Positions 23,611 through 33,242 are shown, counted from the stretch's first letter. The stretch is DNA of 64,000 nucleotides from Bradyrhizobium sp. 190 (GCF_023073415.1 NZ_JADPJL010000012.1:1-64000); one strand, 5' to 3'. The notes: generated by a model from the sequence alone, not told the origin. A program made the numbers and translations.

Positions 23611-26600
23611 ATGGACCTCGGAGGTTGGCTGCGGAGACTTGGCCTCGAACAATATGAGGCGGCATTCCGCGAGAATGCAATCAGCGAGAAGGTCCTGCCC
23701 AACCTGACGGCGGAGGACTTGAAGGACTTGGGCGTCGGCATGGTTGGGCACCGCCGCATGCTTCTCGACGCGATTGCGGCTCTGCGCGCGGAAACGAGCG
23801 CACCCACGCCGTTATGCGACGCTCCTCTGGCAATCGACAAAGCCGCCAAGGACACCGCCGAGCGCCGCCAAATCACGGTCATGTTCTCGGACCTTGTCGG
23901 TTCGACGGCGCTCTCCGCCCGTCTGGACCCGGAAGACCTGCGCGAGGTCATTTCGGCCTACCAGAGGTGCGTCGCCGAGACCGTGCGCCGCTGCGGCGGG
24001 TTCGTGGCGAAATACATGGGCGATGGTGTGCTGATTTACTTCGGCTATCCGGCAGCGCATGAGGATGACGCCGAGCGTGCCGTTCGGTCCGGCCTCGCGC
24101 TGATCGACGCGGTGGCCACGCTCCCGGCTCCTGAGCCCCTACAAGTGCGGATAGGGGTTGCCACCGGCCTGGTGGTGGTCGGAGATCTCGTCGGCTCCGG
24201 CGAAGCGCAGGAGCGCGGTATTGTCGGCGAGACGCCGAACCTCGCCGCACGCCTGCAAGGCATCGCCGAGCCGAACACGGTCGTCATTGCTGAGGCCACG
24301 CGCAGGCTGCTGGGCAATCTCTTCGAGCTGCAGGACCTCGGGCCAAAGGAGCTCAAGGGGATCACAGGTCCAGTGACAGCTTTCGCGGCGCTGCGGGCCA
24401 GTTCGGTCGAGAGCCGCTTCGAGGCGATGCACCCCGGCGGCCTGACTGCACTGGTCGGACGAGAAGAGGAGCTTGAGCTGCTGTTGCGGCGCTGGGCGAG
24501 AGCCAAAACCGGCGAAGGCCAGGTGGTGCTGCTATCTGGTGAAGCCGGGATCGGCAAATCCAGGCTCTCCGCCGCGCTCATGGAGGGGCTTGCGGCCGAA
24601 CCACACACGCGGCTGCGCTGTTTCTGCTCGCCCCAGCACACGGACAGCGCGTTCTATCCGCTCATCGGGCAGTTCGAACGGGCCGCCGGATTTGCGCACG
24701 GCGACACACCGCAAGCCAAGCTCGACAAGCTCGATGCGCTCCTGGCGCAGACTTCGACGTCCCGACAGGACGCGGCGCTGCTGACCGAGATGTTGTCGCT
24801 TCCTAACGACGGACGCTATCCCGCTCTGGAGCCTGTTCCCGAACAGCGCCGGCAGAAAATGCTGGCGGCACTCGGCGTCCAATTGGAAGCCCTAGCGCGC
24901 TCCAGCCCCGTGCTCATGATCTTGGAGGATGCGCAGTGGGCCGATCCCACGAGCCTGGAAGCGTTCGGTCGCACGGTGGACCGGATCGCGAGCCTTTGCG
25001 TGCTCATAATCGTGACGTTTCGGCCGGAGTTCGAGGCCCCCTGGGTCGGACAACCGCACGTAACAGCGCTTGCCATCAATCGGCTGGGACATCGCGACGT
25101 CGGCACCATGATCGACCGCGTCGTCGGCAACAAGGCGCTGCCGGCGAACATCAGAAAGGACATTGTCGAGCGCACCGACGGCATCCCATTGTTCGTCGAA
25201 GAGATGACAAAGGCGGTGCTGGAGGCCGGGGGCGAGCTGGAAGCGATGCAGATCGCAGCCGCGGTTCCCACCCCAGCGCTGGCGGTGCCCGCGAGCTTGC
25301 ATGCTTCTCTGATGGCTCGGCTCGACCGCCTCGGCCCGGCCAAGGAGGTGGCACAGATCGGGGCTGCGATAGGTCGTGAGTTTTCGCATGCGTTGGTGGC
25401 CGCGGTGGTGTGCAAGCCAGAGCCGGAACTCGGCGCCTCACTCGACCGTCTGATCCGGGCCGGATTGCTGTTCCGCAAGGGCATGCCGCCGCACGCGATC
25501 TATCTGTTCAAGCATGCCCTCGTGCAGGACGCGGCCTATGGCACGTTGCTGCGCAGCGGCCGCCAGCAGTTGCATGCTCGTATCGCCGCGACGCTTGAAG
25601 ACCAATTCCCGGAGATCGTGTTGACCCAGCCCGCGCTGCTTGCCCGGCACTGCGCGGAGGCCGGGCTGTCAGAGAAGTCGGTCGCTTATTGGCTCAAAGC
25701 CGGCAGGCGGGCGATGGCGCGCTCTGCGATGGCGGAAGCGGTCGCCCAGTTGCGGAAGGGATTGGACGCGCTAACCGGTCTGCCAGACGGCCCTCGGCGC
25801 CGGCAACAAGAGCTGGACCTGCAACTCGCGCTCCGACAGGCTCTGGCGTTCACAAAAGGTCTTTCGTCGCCGGATGTAGGCGAGACCATCGCGCGGGCGC
25901 GCGCGTTGGCCGAGCAGCTGGATCGACCCGAATACCTCGTGCGGCTGAGCTTTGGCCAATGGGCGTTTCATTTGGGCCGATCCGAACACAAGCTGGCGCT
26001 GTCGCTTGCCGAGCAGATCGAAAAAATCGCCGAGGCGCGGAACGATGCTAGAGCGCAATTGCGGGCTCGCCGCGCAAATGGAATGACCCGCCTCCATATC
26101 GGGGAGTTCGTTGCCGCCCGCGCACTCCTGGATCAGTGTCATGGCCTTGCTGACGCGCATCGCGGCATCGGTGCAGGACTGGTTGAAGATCCCTACGCTA
26201 CGATGCTCGCGTACCTCGCCGTGACGTTGGCCCACCTGGGCTACATCGATCAATCACGATTGCGGCTGGAGGAGGCATTGACAGAAACCCGCCGGCTCAG
26301 GCATGCCCAAACGCTAGCTGTCGTGCTCGTTTTTGCGAATTGGACCGGCTGGATCACTCGCTCGCCTGAGACGGGACGGTACACCGAGGAACTTCTGGCT
26401 GTATCGACCGAGCACCGTTTTCCTCTTCATTTCGGTTGGGCAACGGCATTCCACGGAGCGTCGTTGACCGCGCTCGGGCAAGCACACGAAGGCCTCACGC
26501 TGCTCACACAGGGTCTGGAAGCATTACGTGCTACCGGAACTGTTCTAAATACGTCGATTGTGCTTATGTGGCTCGCCGAGGCTTACGCTATGATCGCGCA

Positions 26601-26949
26601 GCCTTCCGATGGACTGAATTGCCTCGCCGAGGCTGCGCGGATGATTGAGACGACCGAAGAGCGGACCAGCGAGGCTGAGTTGCATCGGTTGCGCGGCGAT
26701 TTGTTGAATGCCACAGGCGATCCAGCCGCGACCGAGCGGAACTATCATCAGGCGCTCGCAGTCGCGAGGTCGCAGAGCGCCAAGCTCTTCGAATTGCGCG
26801 CCTCCACCAGCCTCGCCCGCCTCTGGCGTGACCAGGGCAAGCAGGATGAGGCGCGTAAGCTTCTCGCGCCGGTCTACGGCTGGTTCACCGAGGGCTTCGA
26901 CACGTTGGACTTGAAGCAGGCCAAGGCCTTACTCGACGAGCTAGCGTGA
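23611..26949 (+). CDS. SAM domain - class III cyclase - AAA ATPase - TPR signalling protein
   Basis: 1112 residues from ATG 23611 (GAGGGG upstream; ATG 23581 would add ten poor residues). N-terminal SAM domain (MDLGGWLRRLGLEQYEAAFRE...). Class III cyclase (about 86-265: ITVMFSDLVGSTALSARLD with metal Asp94, AKYMGDGVLIYFGYP with Asp138, IGVATGLVVVGDLVG, GETPNLAARLQGIAEP). AAA-type ATPase with LVGREEELE and Walker A GEAGIGKS (310-317) and Walker B-like VLMILEDAQWADP. Long TPR-like C-terminus. Common signalling ATPase of rhizobia; the cyclase ligands are intact, but nucleotide and trigger are unknown. Confidence 0.92.
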   Translation: MDLGGWLRRLGLEQYEAAFRENAISEKVLPNLTAEDLKDLGVGMVGHRRMLLDAIAALRAETSAPTPLCDAPLAIDKAAKDTAERRQITVMFSDLVGSTALSARLDPEDLREVISAYQRCVAETVRRCGGFVAKYMGDGVLIYFGYPAAHEDDAERAVRSGLALIDAVATLPAPEPLQVRIGVATGLVVVGDLVGSGEAQERGIVGETPNLAARLQGIAEPNTVVIAEATRRLLGNLFELQDLGPKELKGITGPVTAFAALRASSVESRFEAMHPGGLTALVGREEELELLLRRWARAKTGEGQVVLLSGEAGIGKSRLSAALMEGLAAEPHTRLRCFCSPQHTDSAFYPLIGQFERAAGFAHGDTPQAKLDKLDALLAQTSTSRQDAALLTEMLSLPNDGRYPALEPVPEQRRQKMLAALGVQLEALARSSPVLMILEDAQWADPTSLEAFGRTVDRIASLCVLIIVTFRPEFEAPWVGQPHVTALAINRLGHRDVGTMIDRVVGNKALPANIRKDIVERTDGIPLFVEEMTKAVLEAGGELEAMQIAAAVPTPALAVPASLHASLMARLDRLGPAKEVAQIGAAIGREFSHALVAAVVCKPEPELGASLDRLIRAGLLFRKGMPPHAIYLFKHALVQDAAYGTLLRSGRQQLHARIAATLEDQFPEIVLTQPALLARHCAEAGLSEKSVAYWLKAGRRAMARSAMAEAVAQLRKGLDALTGLPDGPRRRQQELDLQLALRQALAFTKGLSSPDVGETIARARALAEQLDRPEYLVRLSFGQWAFHLGRSEHKLALSLAEQIEKIAEARNDARAQLRARRANGMTRLHIGEFVAARALLDQCHGLADAHRGIGAGLVEDPYATMLAYLAVTLAHLGYIDQSRLRLEEALTETRRLRHAQTLAVVLVFANWTGWITRSPETGRYTEELLAVSTEHRFPLHFGWATAFHGASLTALGQAHEGLTLLTQGLEALRATGTVLNTSIVLMWLAEAYAMIAQPSDGLNCLAEAARMIETTEERTSEAELHRLRGDLLNATGDPAATERNYHQALAVARSQSAKLFELRASTSLARLWRDQGKQDEARKLLAPVYGWFTEGFDTLDLKQAKALLDELA

Positions 26950-27375
26950 TGAGGGTGCTTGTGGTCGCCAGCATGGAAGGTCAGCTTATGGCCCCATAGC
27001 TGCGTTTGTTCGCAGCCGATGCAACCCGGGCAGCGGCGTTTGGTGCTTGATAGATCAAACACTCGACTAATCCGTAAAAACGACCACGCATGTTCACCGC
27101 CGTTCCGCTTCCAGGTCACATCCACAGCGTCCCGAGGAGCGTTGCGCCAGGCAATTCTTGCTTGCGCGCCCCGACGAGATACATGCCCTTGGCTGCGGTA
27201 CAGGGGACTGGATTGAGCCAACGCGGTTTTCTCGCCGGAGCGCGCACACAAGAGAGCTCCTGTGGTTTGCGATGTTACGAAAACTGAACCGTTCGGAAAG
27301 CCGGCAGTCCGGATGTACCAATTTGGCTAGTACTGGGCAGCTGTCAGCACCGATCCGGTTCAGGTTCGTCGCTAG
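26950..27375. other. Intergenic stretch, possible decayed cysteine-rich gene
   Basis: On the minus strand a frame reads TKRRCPGCIGCEQTQLWGHKLTFHAGDHKHP at about 26960-27050, which has a CxxCxxC pattern. But it runs into the end of the cyclase gene and has no start signal. I could not assign it and record it only as a possible remnant. Confidence 0.2.
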
Positions 27376-27492
27376 CTAGGGAGCAATCCCGATCCCGATA
27401 ATCGCCAGCGATATGACGATCACCAGCACGTCAATCGTCCGCCATGTGGATATGCGCTTTGTTGGGTCATAGCGTGTGCCCTCCGCAGCCAC
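27376..27492 (-). CDS. Very small single-helix membrane protein
   Basis: 38 residues from GTG 27492: MAAEGTRYDPTKRISTWRT followed by a clear membrane helix (IDVLVIVISLAIIGIGIAP). Basic cytoplasmic side first. Too short to assign. Confidence 0.4.
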   Translation of the reverse strand: MAAEGTRYDPTKRISTWRTIDVLVIVISLAIIGIGIAP

Positions 27493-27806
27493 GTTATGTA
27501 CCGGAAGAGCGCAAGTGGCTGTGAACAAGTTCACATGTTTGAACAACCGCGGCCAGCATCACCGCCCTGGCACTTACGGGACATCATGAGCCTAACCGGC
27601 GATGTCCGCCAATGGACCCTGAACGGACCTCGCGCTGCTTTGGCTAGGTGCAGAATCCAAGACATTTGGAGCTTGACTGTTAGAATTCCAGAAAAGCGCA
27701 ACATGCGGTGTCGGTTCGGCGGGCTTTCAATCGTCTTTAAGCAGGGACTGTCGCCCTTTGCGCCACTCGCTGGAGATTGGCATCCCAACAGGTAAAGGAA
27801 AGAATG

Positions 27807-28226
27807 ATGAGCAAGATGATTTTTGTGAGCCTGCCGGTCACCGACCTCAAGGCGTCCATGGCTTTCTACGAATCCATCGGTTTCAAGAACAATCCTCAGT
27901 TCACCGACGAGACGGCTGCGTGCATGGTGTGGAGTGAAGCAATCAACTTCATGCTGCTCACCCATGCCAAATGGCGCACCTTTACGAGCCGCCCCATCCC
28001 ACCAAAAACGTCGAGCGAAGTGATGCTGGCTCTGTCGTGCGACAGCCGCGACGCTGTCGATGCGATGAACGGCGCAGCCGCCACAAATGGCGGTACCGCC
28101 GACATCAATCCAATAGAAGACCATGGCTTCATGTACACCCGCGACCTCGCTGATCCCGACGGCCATGCTTTGGGAGCGATGTGGGTGGACATGTCCGCGA
28201 TTCCTTCGGGCGACAAGGCGGGCTGA
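27807..28226 (+). CDS. VOC (glyoxalase/bleomycin resistance) family protein
   Basis: 139 residues. Start at the second of two adjacent ATGs, because AAGGAAAG sits seven bases before it. VOC fold: FVSLPVTDLKASMAFYESIGFK at the start and FMYTRDLADPDGHALGAMWVDM at the end, the usual DPDGH strand with a potential metal-binding residue. Members act as lyases, dioxygenases or drug-binding proteins; this short type is usually labelled lactoylglutathione lyase-like without proof. Stands alone. Confidence 0.88.
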   Translation: MSKMIFVSLPVTDLKASMAFYESIGFKNNPQFTDETAACMVWSEAINFMLLTHAKWRTFTSRPIPPKTSSEVMLALSCDSRDAVDAMNGAAATNGGTADINPIEDHGFMYTRDLADPDGHALGAMWVDMSAIPSGDKAG

Positions 28227-28555
28227 TCGAGGTCACCCGATCCGCCTCTCAAAAGACCTGCGGCCCGGTGTGCAGAAATCAACAATTCTGCACCGAAAAT
28301 TCGATCCGTCAGTTCTAGCGGTTAGCCCGTGCAGAAATTAGGTGTAAGTCGCCGCCATGTCGCATGTTGGCACAAATGCGAAGTGCAGCGATGTCCGCTA
28401 TTTGGTCGCTATCAGGGGAGAAACAGACGTCGCACCGACATCGCGTTTTTGTAGATGCAGAGGTCATACGAGGCAGGCCGCTGCAACAAGTGGTGGGGCA
28501 CCGCAAAGAAGAAGCAGCACTTCGTCCTCGCACACAATCCGCGGGCGTTGATGTG
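28227..28555. other. Intergenic stretch with repeat-like sequence
   Basis: No gene supported. Around 28365-28450 the DNA reads GGCACAAATGCGAAG, GATGTCCGCTATTTGG and GAAACAGACGTCGCACCGAC, in the style of a degenerate intergenic repeat also hinted at near 130, 20090 and 29148. Confidence 0.35.
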
Positions 28556-29032
28556 TTACTGCGTCAGAAATCTATATGTGACAATCAGAGCCACCATGCT
28601 CGCGAAAATCAGCAGTGCCGCGAGGGATTTTCGGATCATTGGCCTCGTCGAATGGCGCGCAGCCGAGGAGGCGGGCTGAGCTTTAGGCCGTCTCTGGACC
28701 CGCACGACTTTGCCCTCTCCCATTGGTGTGCGAGCTTTCGGTTCCGGCGCAGCGCCCACGCCTCCCATTTCGCTGTAATAAGCGCCGTAGACCTCGCGAA
28801 TGGCCAGCGCCGTGGACTCGGCTTCACTCATCATTTCGAGTCGGGTTCGATAGTTCGTCAGAAAGCTCTGTGCGTTTGACGGAAGGTCATCGAAACCACC
28901 GAGCTTGGCCATCATGAGCCAAGTGGCAAAATCCGCCTCGGCCTTCGTGCGAGCTTTCTTGGCGATACTGGTGTTGGAGCTGGAACCCATGGTGGTCCGG
29001 TTGTTCGCGCGCCCAAACTCGCCGGCGTTCAT
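28556..29032 (-). CDS. Hypothetical tail-anchored membrane protein
   Basis: 158 residues. Helical soluble part (KAEADFATWLMMAKLGGFDDLPSNAQSFLTNYRTRLEMMSEAESTALAIREVYGAYYSEMG), a basic proline-rich linker, and a C-terminal helix (SLAALLIFASMVALIVTYRFL). ATG 29032 or 28990 could be the start; neither has a strong ribosome site. Unknown family. Confidence 0.55.
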   Translation of the reverse strand: MNAGEFGRANNRTTMGSSSNTSIAKKARTKAEADFATWLMMAKLGGFDDLPSNAQSFLTNYRTRLEMMSEAESTALAIREVYGAYYSEMGGVGAAPEPKARTPMGEGKVVRVQRRPKAQPASSAARHSTRPMIRKSLAALLIFASMVALIVTYRFLTQ

Positions 29033-29165
29033 GGCGATCGTTGGACAGTTCGCTTGGGTATCTCGGTTGTGCCTGTCTGCTGCGCGGTACCGATTAGATC
29101 ACGATTCTAGCCTGTACAACTGGCATCCTTCCCGACCAACAGATGTCCGCTGTTGGGGTGCCGGC

Positions 29166-29348
29166 TCAACCGGTCGACGCAACGCAGGCGTTAAATCTCT
29201 CTGCTGGTGTTTCAAATTGCAAGGTCTCACGTGGTCGTTCGTTTAGCTGACGAGCCACTTTGTTCAGATGGGCTTGCGAATGCACCGACAAGTCGGTGCC
29301 CTTAGGAAAGTACTGTCTCAGCAGGCCATTGGTATTCTCGTTCGACCG
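29166..29348 (-). pseudogene. IS30-family transposase C-terminal remnant
   Basis: Reads [20 protein letters not shown], then [25 protein letters not shown], the well-known last 60 residues of IS30 transposases including the final catalytic Glu region ([11 protein letters not shown]). The rest of the transposase is absent, and the upstream side joins unrelated sequence. Confidence 0.92.
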
Positions 29349-29434
29349 GAGATGATCAATCACGTCCGTAAGCGAGATTCCCGGTCGGCGACCCAGCCGG
29401 CCGGGGTGGCGATCAAAAAGGTAACATACCTGCT

Positions 29435-29650
29435 TCATCTGACCTCATCGCACTGACGGCTCGGACGCCATGAGACGGGATCGGCGATCCAGCGGTTGAT
29501 GTCGGATTCATGCCACCCAGTCCCGTTGATGCTGATTTTGAGTTGGGCCGGGAACGTGCCCTCGGCAATCTTGCGGTAGATGGTGGATCGGGACAGCCCG
29601 GTCCGGGAAAGGACAGTTTTCAGACGGATGATACGGTCTGGTTCGCTCAT
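29435..29650 (-). CDS. AlpA-family phage/ICE regulatory protein
   Basis: 71 residues from ATG 29650: [36 protein letters not shown]...[19 protein letters not shown]. This is the AlpA excisionase-like winged HTH, typical of integrated elements, where it controls integrase or transfer genes. It sits just below the TraA relaxase gene, which suits a regulator of this conjugative remnant. Confidence 0.88.
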   Translation of the reverse strand: MSEPDRIIRLKTVLSRTGLSRSTIYRKIAEGTFPAQLKISINGTGWHESDINRWIADPVSWRPSRQCDEVR

Positions 29651-29779
29651 GGCCGCGCGGCCTCCTGCTGGCTGTTTCTGACGACTGCTGAGACCAGACA
29701 GGGCAGGCATTCAAGGACACGCAAGAGGGTTTTGCCCGTCACCGTACAGTGGCGAAGAGTCGGCGGTAAATCGGATGGG

Positions 29780-32743
29780 TCAAATTCCGATGCCCCGGCC
29801 TCGGCCAAGGTCTATGCCGTGGCTGAAGGCGAGTTCGAGGCCGAGCCGGCGGCCTGATTCGAACGCGATACCGAGATCCCGCTTGCGGTTGGTGAGGATG
29901 GATTCCAGTTGCGGATCGCGTTCGAGGCTTTTCGCCATGTCGCCCATCGCCGATCGCGTCGCCTTGTAGCCGGCGATGTCGCCCGCCTGATACTGACGAT
30001 GGCTGGTGTGGTCCAGTTTCTGCCAGCGTTCCACGAAACGGTCGGCGCGGCGGCTCGGATCGGTGCGCAGCTCGGTTTCGAGCTGGAGAGCGCGGATGGC
30101 GCGGTTGACCCGGTCGCCAGCCGCCTCGCGGACGAGTTCCGGATTCTTCTTGTAGGCGGCTTCGGCGTCGTGCGAGCCATAGGGCCGCACCTCCTCGAAG
30201 ACCTTGCGGGCCTCCTGCAATTCCTTCACCTGCGCCGGGCTGGCCTTGCCGCCCCGCTCCTGCATATCGAAGATCGCATCCACGGCTCGGGCATGGCGGA
30301 CCAGCGCCTTGGTGCGGGCCTTACGCAGCACCGCTTCCGGGTCTTCCACCGCCTTCCTTTCCGGCGCTTCCCGTTCCGGCCTCCGCGCGCCGTCCGGGCC
30401 AGGCACAGCGTCGGCAGCCGGTCGAAGGCCGTCGAACATGTTGCGCACCTTCTCCGGCACAACCTGGCGCATGATCTCGGCAACGCGCTCACTGAAGGTG
30501 ATCCCACGCCGCTCGGCATAGCGCTGCGCCGGATCGACGCGTTCGTAATCCGAGGCCATGTCCTTGGCCCGGTCGCGCGATAGGGTACGGGTGAGCCGGT
30601 CCTGATTGGCAAAATCGTCGCGGCCATAATGCAGGTCCACGCTGTCGCGGTGCCGCGACAGGGCGACATAGCTGCCGTGGGCGTCTATGCCCGGTGTCGC
30701 CAGCACATGGGTCCTGTCCACCGTCATGCCCTGCGCCTTGTGGATGGTCGCGGCATAACCATGATCGATGCGATTATAGTCCTTCAGGTCGAAGTGAACG
30801 GATCGGCCATCGTCGGCGCGCACCGACATCGATTTTTCGCTGACCTGTTCGATGGTCCCGAGCGTGCCGTTCTTCACGCCAAGCCCGCGTTCGTTTTGCA
30901 GGAACATGACGCGATCTCCGTTGGCGAAACTGCGTTCGCCCCGCTCGATCGTGACGCGCACGTCGTCGCCCAAATCGCCCATGGTCCGCATCCGCTCGCG
31001 CGCGCCTTCGTTGAGGGCGCGCACCTCGTCATTGGTGTGGGTCAGGATGATGCGGCTCCTGTCGGGCGACGCTTGCCGGTCGCGGTCCCAGCGGTCGATC
31101 AGATCACAGCGCGCCCGCTCGCGTGTCGCCGCCGCATGCACCATGCCATGCGCGTCATAGGTGCGAAGCGCAGCACCGGTCCTGCCGGTCGCCAAATCGC
31201 GCGTGGCGTCGCGCTGCCAGTCCTTGCGCTGGCGGCGCACCTCGCCGATCTCGACGCCGCCGTGACGCTCATGGATCGAGCGGAAGGCCGCGCCTGCCTC
31301 GATGGCTTGCAGTTGTTGCGGATCGCCGACCAGCACGACTTTTGTACCGGCCTCTGCCGCATGGGATAGCACGCGCTCGAGCTGGCGCGTACCGACCATG
31401 CCCGCCTCGTCGATCACCAGGACATCGCGGGAGATGAGCCCGTCGCGGCCCTGTTGCCAGCCATGCTCCAGGCTAGCGATGGTGCGCGAGGCGATGCCCG
31501 ATCCGCTTTCGAGATTTTCCGCGGCGATGCCGGACAGCGCCACGCCCCGGACCTTGTAGCCCGCCGCTTCCCAGGCCTCCCGCGCCACGCCCAGCATCGC
31601 GCTCTTTCCCGTCCCGGCGTAGCCAACCACGATACCGAGATCGCGGCCATCTGTGATATGCGCCAGTGCCTCGGCCTGTTCGTCCGAAAGGACAAGACCG
31701 CGCACTTCCACACGCTCCAACGCCGCTCGCCTCTCGGTGCCGTTCACTTCATGGTGCGCCCGTTCTGCCATGAGTTCCGCCGCGCGATGCAGGCGTTGTT
31801 CCGCCTCGATCATGGCGCTGGTCGTGAAGCGATCCTCGCCGCGAGCGTCCTTGCCGAGTTCGACCAGATCGGGCGCGTTGCGCATCGCGCCCATGACCTC
31901 GTTGAACTGCTCGATGCCATCGCTATGCCGATGCGCGAACTTCGCTGCGTCGCGCCGGGTGAAGGTCGATTGCTGCTGCGTGATCGCATCCAGCCCAAGG
32001 GAAGGATCGGCGATGATCCGCGCGCCATTGCCGCGTGCGATCTCACGGTGCATCTCGGCGCGGTCAGCCTCGGTCGCTTCGCCCTCGATGCCCCGGTCCT
32101 CGATACGTTTGGCGGGCGCGCCGATCTGGTTTTGCGGCTCCAGTGCGATGCCCTGCGCTTCCAGACTGCGATGGTCGATCCGCGCGTCGATGTCGAGTTC
32201 AGCCAGGCGCTCGTTGGTGAGCTCGGCCCAACGTTCGCGCCAGCGCTCGACCATCTCCGTGCGGTTCCAGTCCCGCACCTTCGGGCCGAAACCGTTCTCG
32301 TCCACCGCACGCATGGTGAGCATGACATGGGCATGGGGTTTGGGCATGCCGTCTTCGCCGATATCCCAATGCACGTTGAGATCGGCGATCATGCCCAAAC
32401 CTACGAACTCCGCCCGTGCGAAGTCGCGGGCGAGTTCGATGCCTTGCGCCTGCGTCAGTTCGCGCGGGATGGCGAATTCGACCTCGCGGGCAAGCTGGGC
32501 GTCCTTGCGGACTTCGAACGCCTCGACATCGTTCCAGAGCCGTTCGCGGTCGCTCCATGTCTCCGCCGCATTTTCAGGCAGCATCACCCCGGAATGGACG
32601 ATGCCGCGCTTGGCGGAGAAATCGTGGCTGCGATCAAGCCGTTCGTCACGCAGCCGCGAGCCCGAGCGGTAGGCGGCTGACGCCACCGCGCTGGCGCCAG
32701 ACTTGCGGCCAATGACCTTGACGTGAAGATGATAGATCGCCAT
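29780..32743 (-). CDS. traA: Ti-type conjugative relaxase TraA (MobQ relaxase plus helicase)
   Basis: 987 residues. N-terminal relaxase: ASAVASAAYRSG with catalytic Tyr25, and the metal-binding histidines His125, His137 and His139 in NVHWDIGEDGMPKPHAHVML. Then a TraI/RecD-like SF1 helicase: GYAGTGKSAMLGVA (Walker A, about 375), VLVIDEAGMVGTRQL (Walker B), VGDPQQLQAIEAG and the GYAATIHKAQGMTVDRTHVL motif. It nicks oriT and unwinds the strand in conjugation. No lesion seen. Divergent from the two short tra genes, with an oriT-like site between. No traG or mating-pore genes are in the window, so the element could at most be mobilised. Confidence 0.95.
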   Translation of the reverse strand: MAIYHLHVKVIGRKSGASAVASAAYRSGSRLRDERLDRSHDFSAKRGIVHSGVMLPENAAETWSDRERLWNDVEAFEVRKDAQLAREVEFAIPRELTQAQGIELARDFARAEFVGLGMIADLNVHWDIGEDGMPKPHAHVMLTMRAVDENGFGPKVRDWNRTEMVERWRERWAELTNERLAELDIDARIDHRSLEAQGIALEPQNQIGAPAKRIEDRGIEGEATEADRAEMHREIARGNGARIIADPSLGLDAITQQQSTFTRRDAAKFAHRHSDGIEQFNEVMGAMRNAPDLVELGKDARGEDRFTTSAMIEAEQRLHRAAELMAERAHHEVNGTERRAALERVEVRGLVLSDEQAEALAHITDGRDLGIVVGYAGTGKSAMLGVAREAWEAAGYKVRGVALSGIAAENLESGSGIASRTIASLEHGWQQGRDGLISRDVLVIDEAGMVGTRQLERVLSHAAEAGTKVVLVGDPQQLQAIEAGAAFRSIHERHGGVEIGEVRRQRKDWQRDATRDLATGRTGAALRTYDAHGMVHAAATRERARCDLIDRWDRDRQASPDRSRIILTHTNDEVRALNEGARERMRTMGDLGDDVRVTIERGERSFANGDRVMFLQNERGLGVKNGTLGTIEQVSEKSMSVRADDGRSVHFDLKDYNRIDHGYAATIHKAQGMTVDRTHVLATPGIDAHGSYVALSRHRDSVDLHYGRDDFANQDRLTRTLSRDRAKDMASDYERVDPAQRYAERRGITFSERVAEIMRQVVPEKVRNMFDGLRPAADAVPGPDGARRPEREAPERKAVEDPEAVLRKARTKALVRHARAVDAIFDMQERGGKASPAQVKELQEARKVFEEVRPYGSHDAEAAYKKNPELVREAAGDRVNRAIRALQLETELRTDPSRRADRFVERWQKLDHTSHRQYQAGDIAGYKATRSAMGDMAKSLERDPQLESILTNRKRDLGIAFESGRRLGLELAFSHGIDLGRGRGIGI

Positions 32744-32770
32744 CGCGATCAGATCAGTGGCACGGCAGTG

Positions 32771-32805
32771 CGCCCGTCGGAACGACGTATAAGCGCGCCC
32801 TCCCT
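32771..32805 (+). other. oriT: oriT-like nick region (RSF1010/Ti type)
   Basis: Between the divergent traA and traC-like genes: CGTCG (32775-32779), GAA loop, CGACG (32783-32787), then TATAAGCGCGCCCTCCC. The layout (inverted repeat with a GAA loop followed by TAAxxGCGCCCT) is that of RSF1010/R1162, and the ACGTATAA...GCGCCCT core resembles the Ti-plasmid oriT. By analogy the nick would fall after G32797. Position between divergent tra genes supports it. Confidence 0.7.
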
Positions 32806-32914
32806 CGAAAAATTCTCGGCCGGGACTACGTCGTCTCAGGCCGTCCTGATGACCTTACAGCATCGTGCCGGGTGCTCGACTATGATTTCTCAATCGACAC
32901 TCATGGAGACGAGG

Positions 32915-33241
32915 ATGCGCAAACCACGGGACTTTGATGCCGAACTGAAGGCACTCGACGACAAGGCGCGCGGGCTGAAAACCCGCAAAGTGCAGCAGCT
33001 CGGCGAACTGGTCATCGCCACCGGGGCTGACACACTCACCACCGACGAATTGGCGGGTGCGTTGATCGTGCTGGCCGAGACAAAAGAGGCCGGAAAGAGG
33101 GAGGCATGGGCCAGGCGCGGGGCTTCGTTCTTTCAAAGACGGTCGCGGCAAAATGCGCCAGCAGCTGAGCGCAACACGGACGGCCCTCCTGCGCAACCGA
33201 GCGGCGCGCAAGCGGCATCAAGCCGCAAGGGCTCGGCATGA
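32915..33241 (+). CDS. traC: Conjugal transfer protein, TraC/TraD-type
   Basis: 108 residues from ATG 32915 (GGAG seven bases before it). MRKPRDFDAELKALDDKARGLKTRKVQQLGELVIATGAD, then ELAGALIVLAET...REAWARRGASFFQ is the short helical protein that stands next to oriT on Ti-like elements, opposite traA. These proteins bind near oriT or aid the relaxase. Names vary between annotations (TraC or TraD). Its stop lies two bases before the next ATG. Confidence 0.75.
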   Translation: MRKPRDFDAELKALDDKARGLKTRKVQQLGELVIATGADTLTTDELAGALIVLAETKEAGKREAWARRGASFFQRRSRQNAPAAERNTDGPPAQPSGAQAASSRKGSA

Positions 33242-33242
33242 C

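Noticed and set aside
23812..24641. Several overlapping frames within the SAM-cyclase gene
   Set aside because: Shadow frames; the cyclase frame holds all catalytic motifs.
31454..32680. Long plus-strand frames opposite the relaxase gene
   Set aside because: High-GC antisense shadows of traA, which has intact relaxase and helicase motifs.
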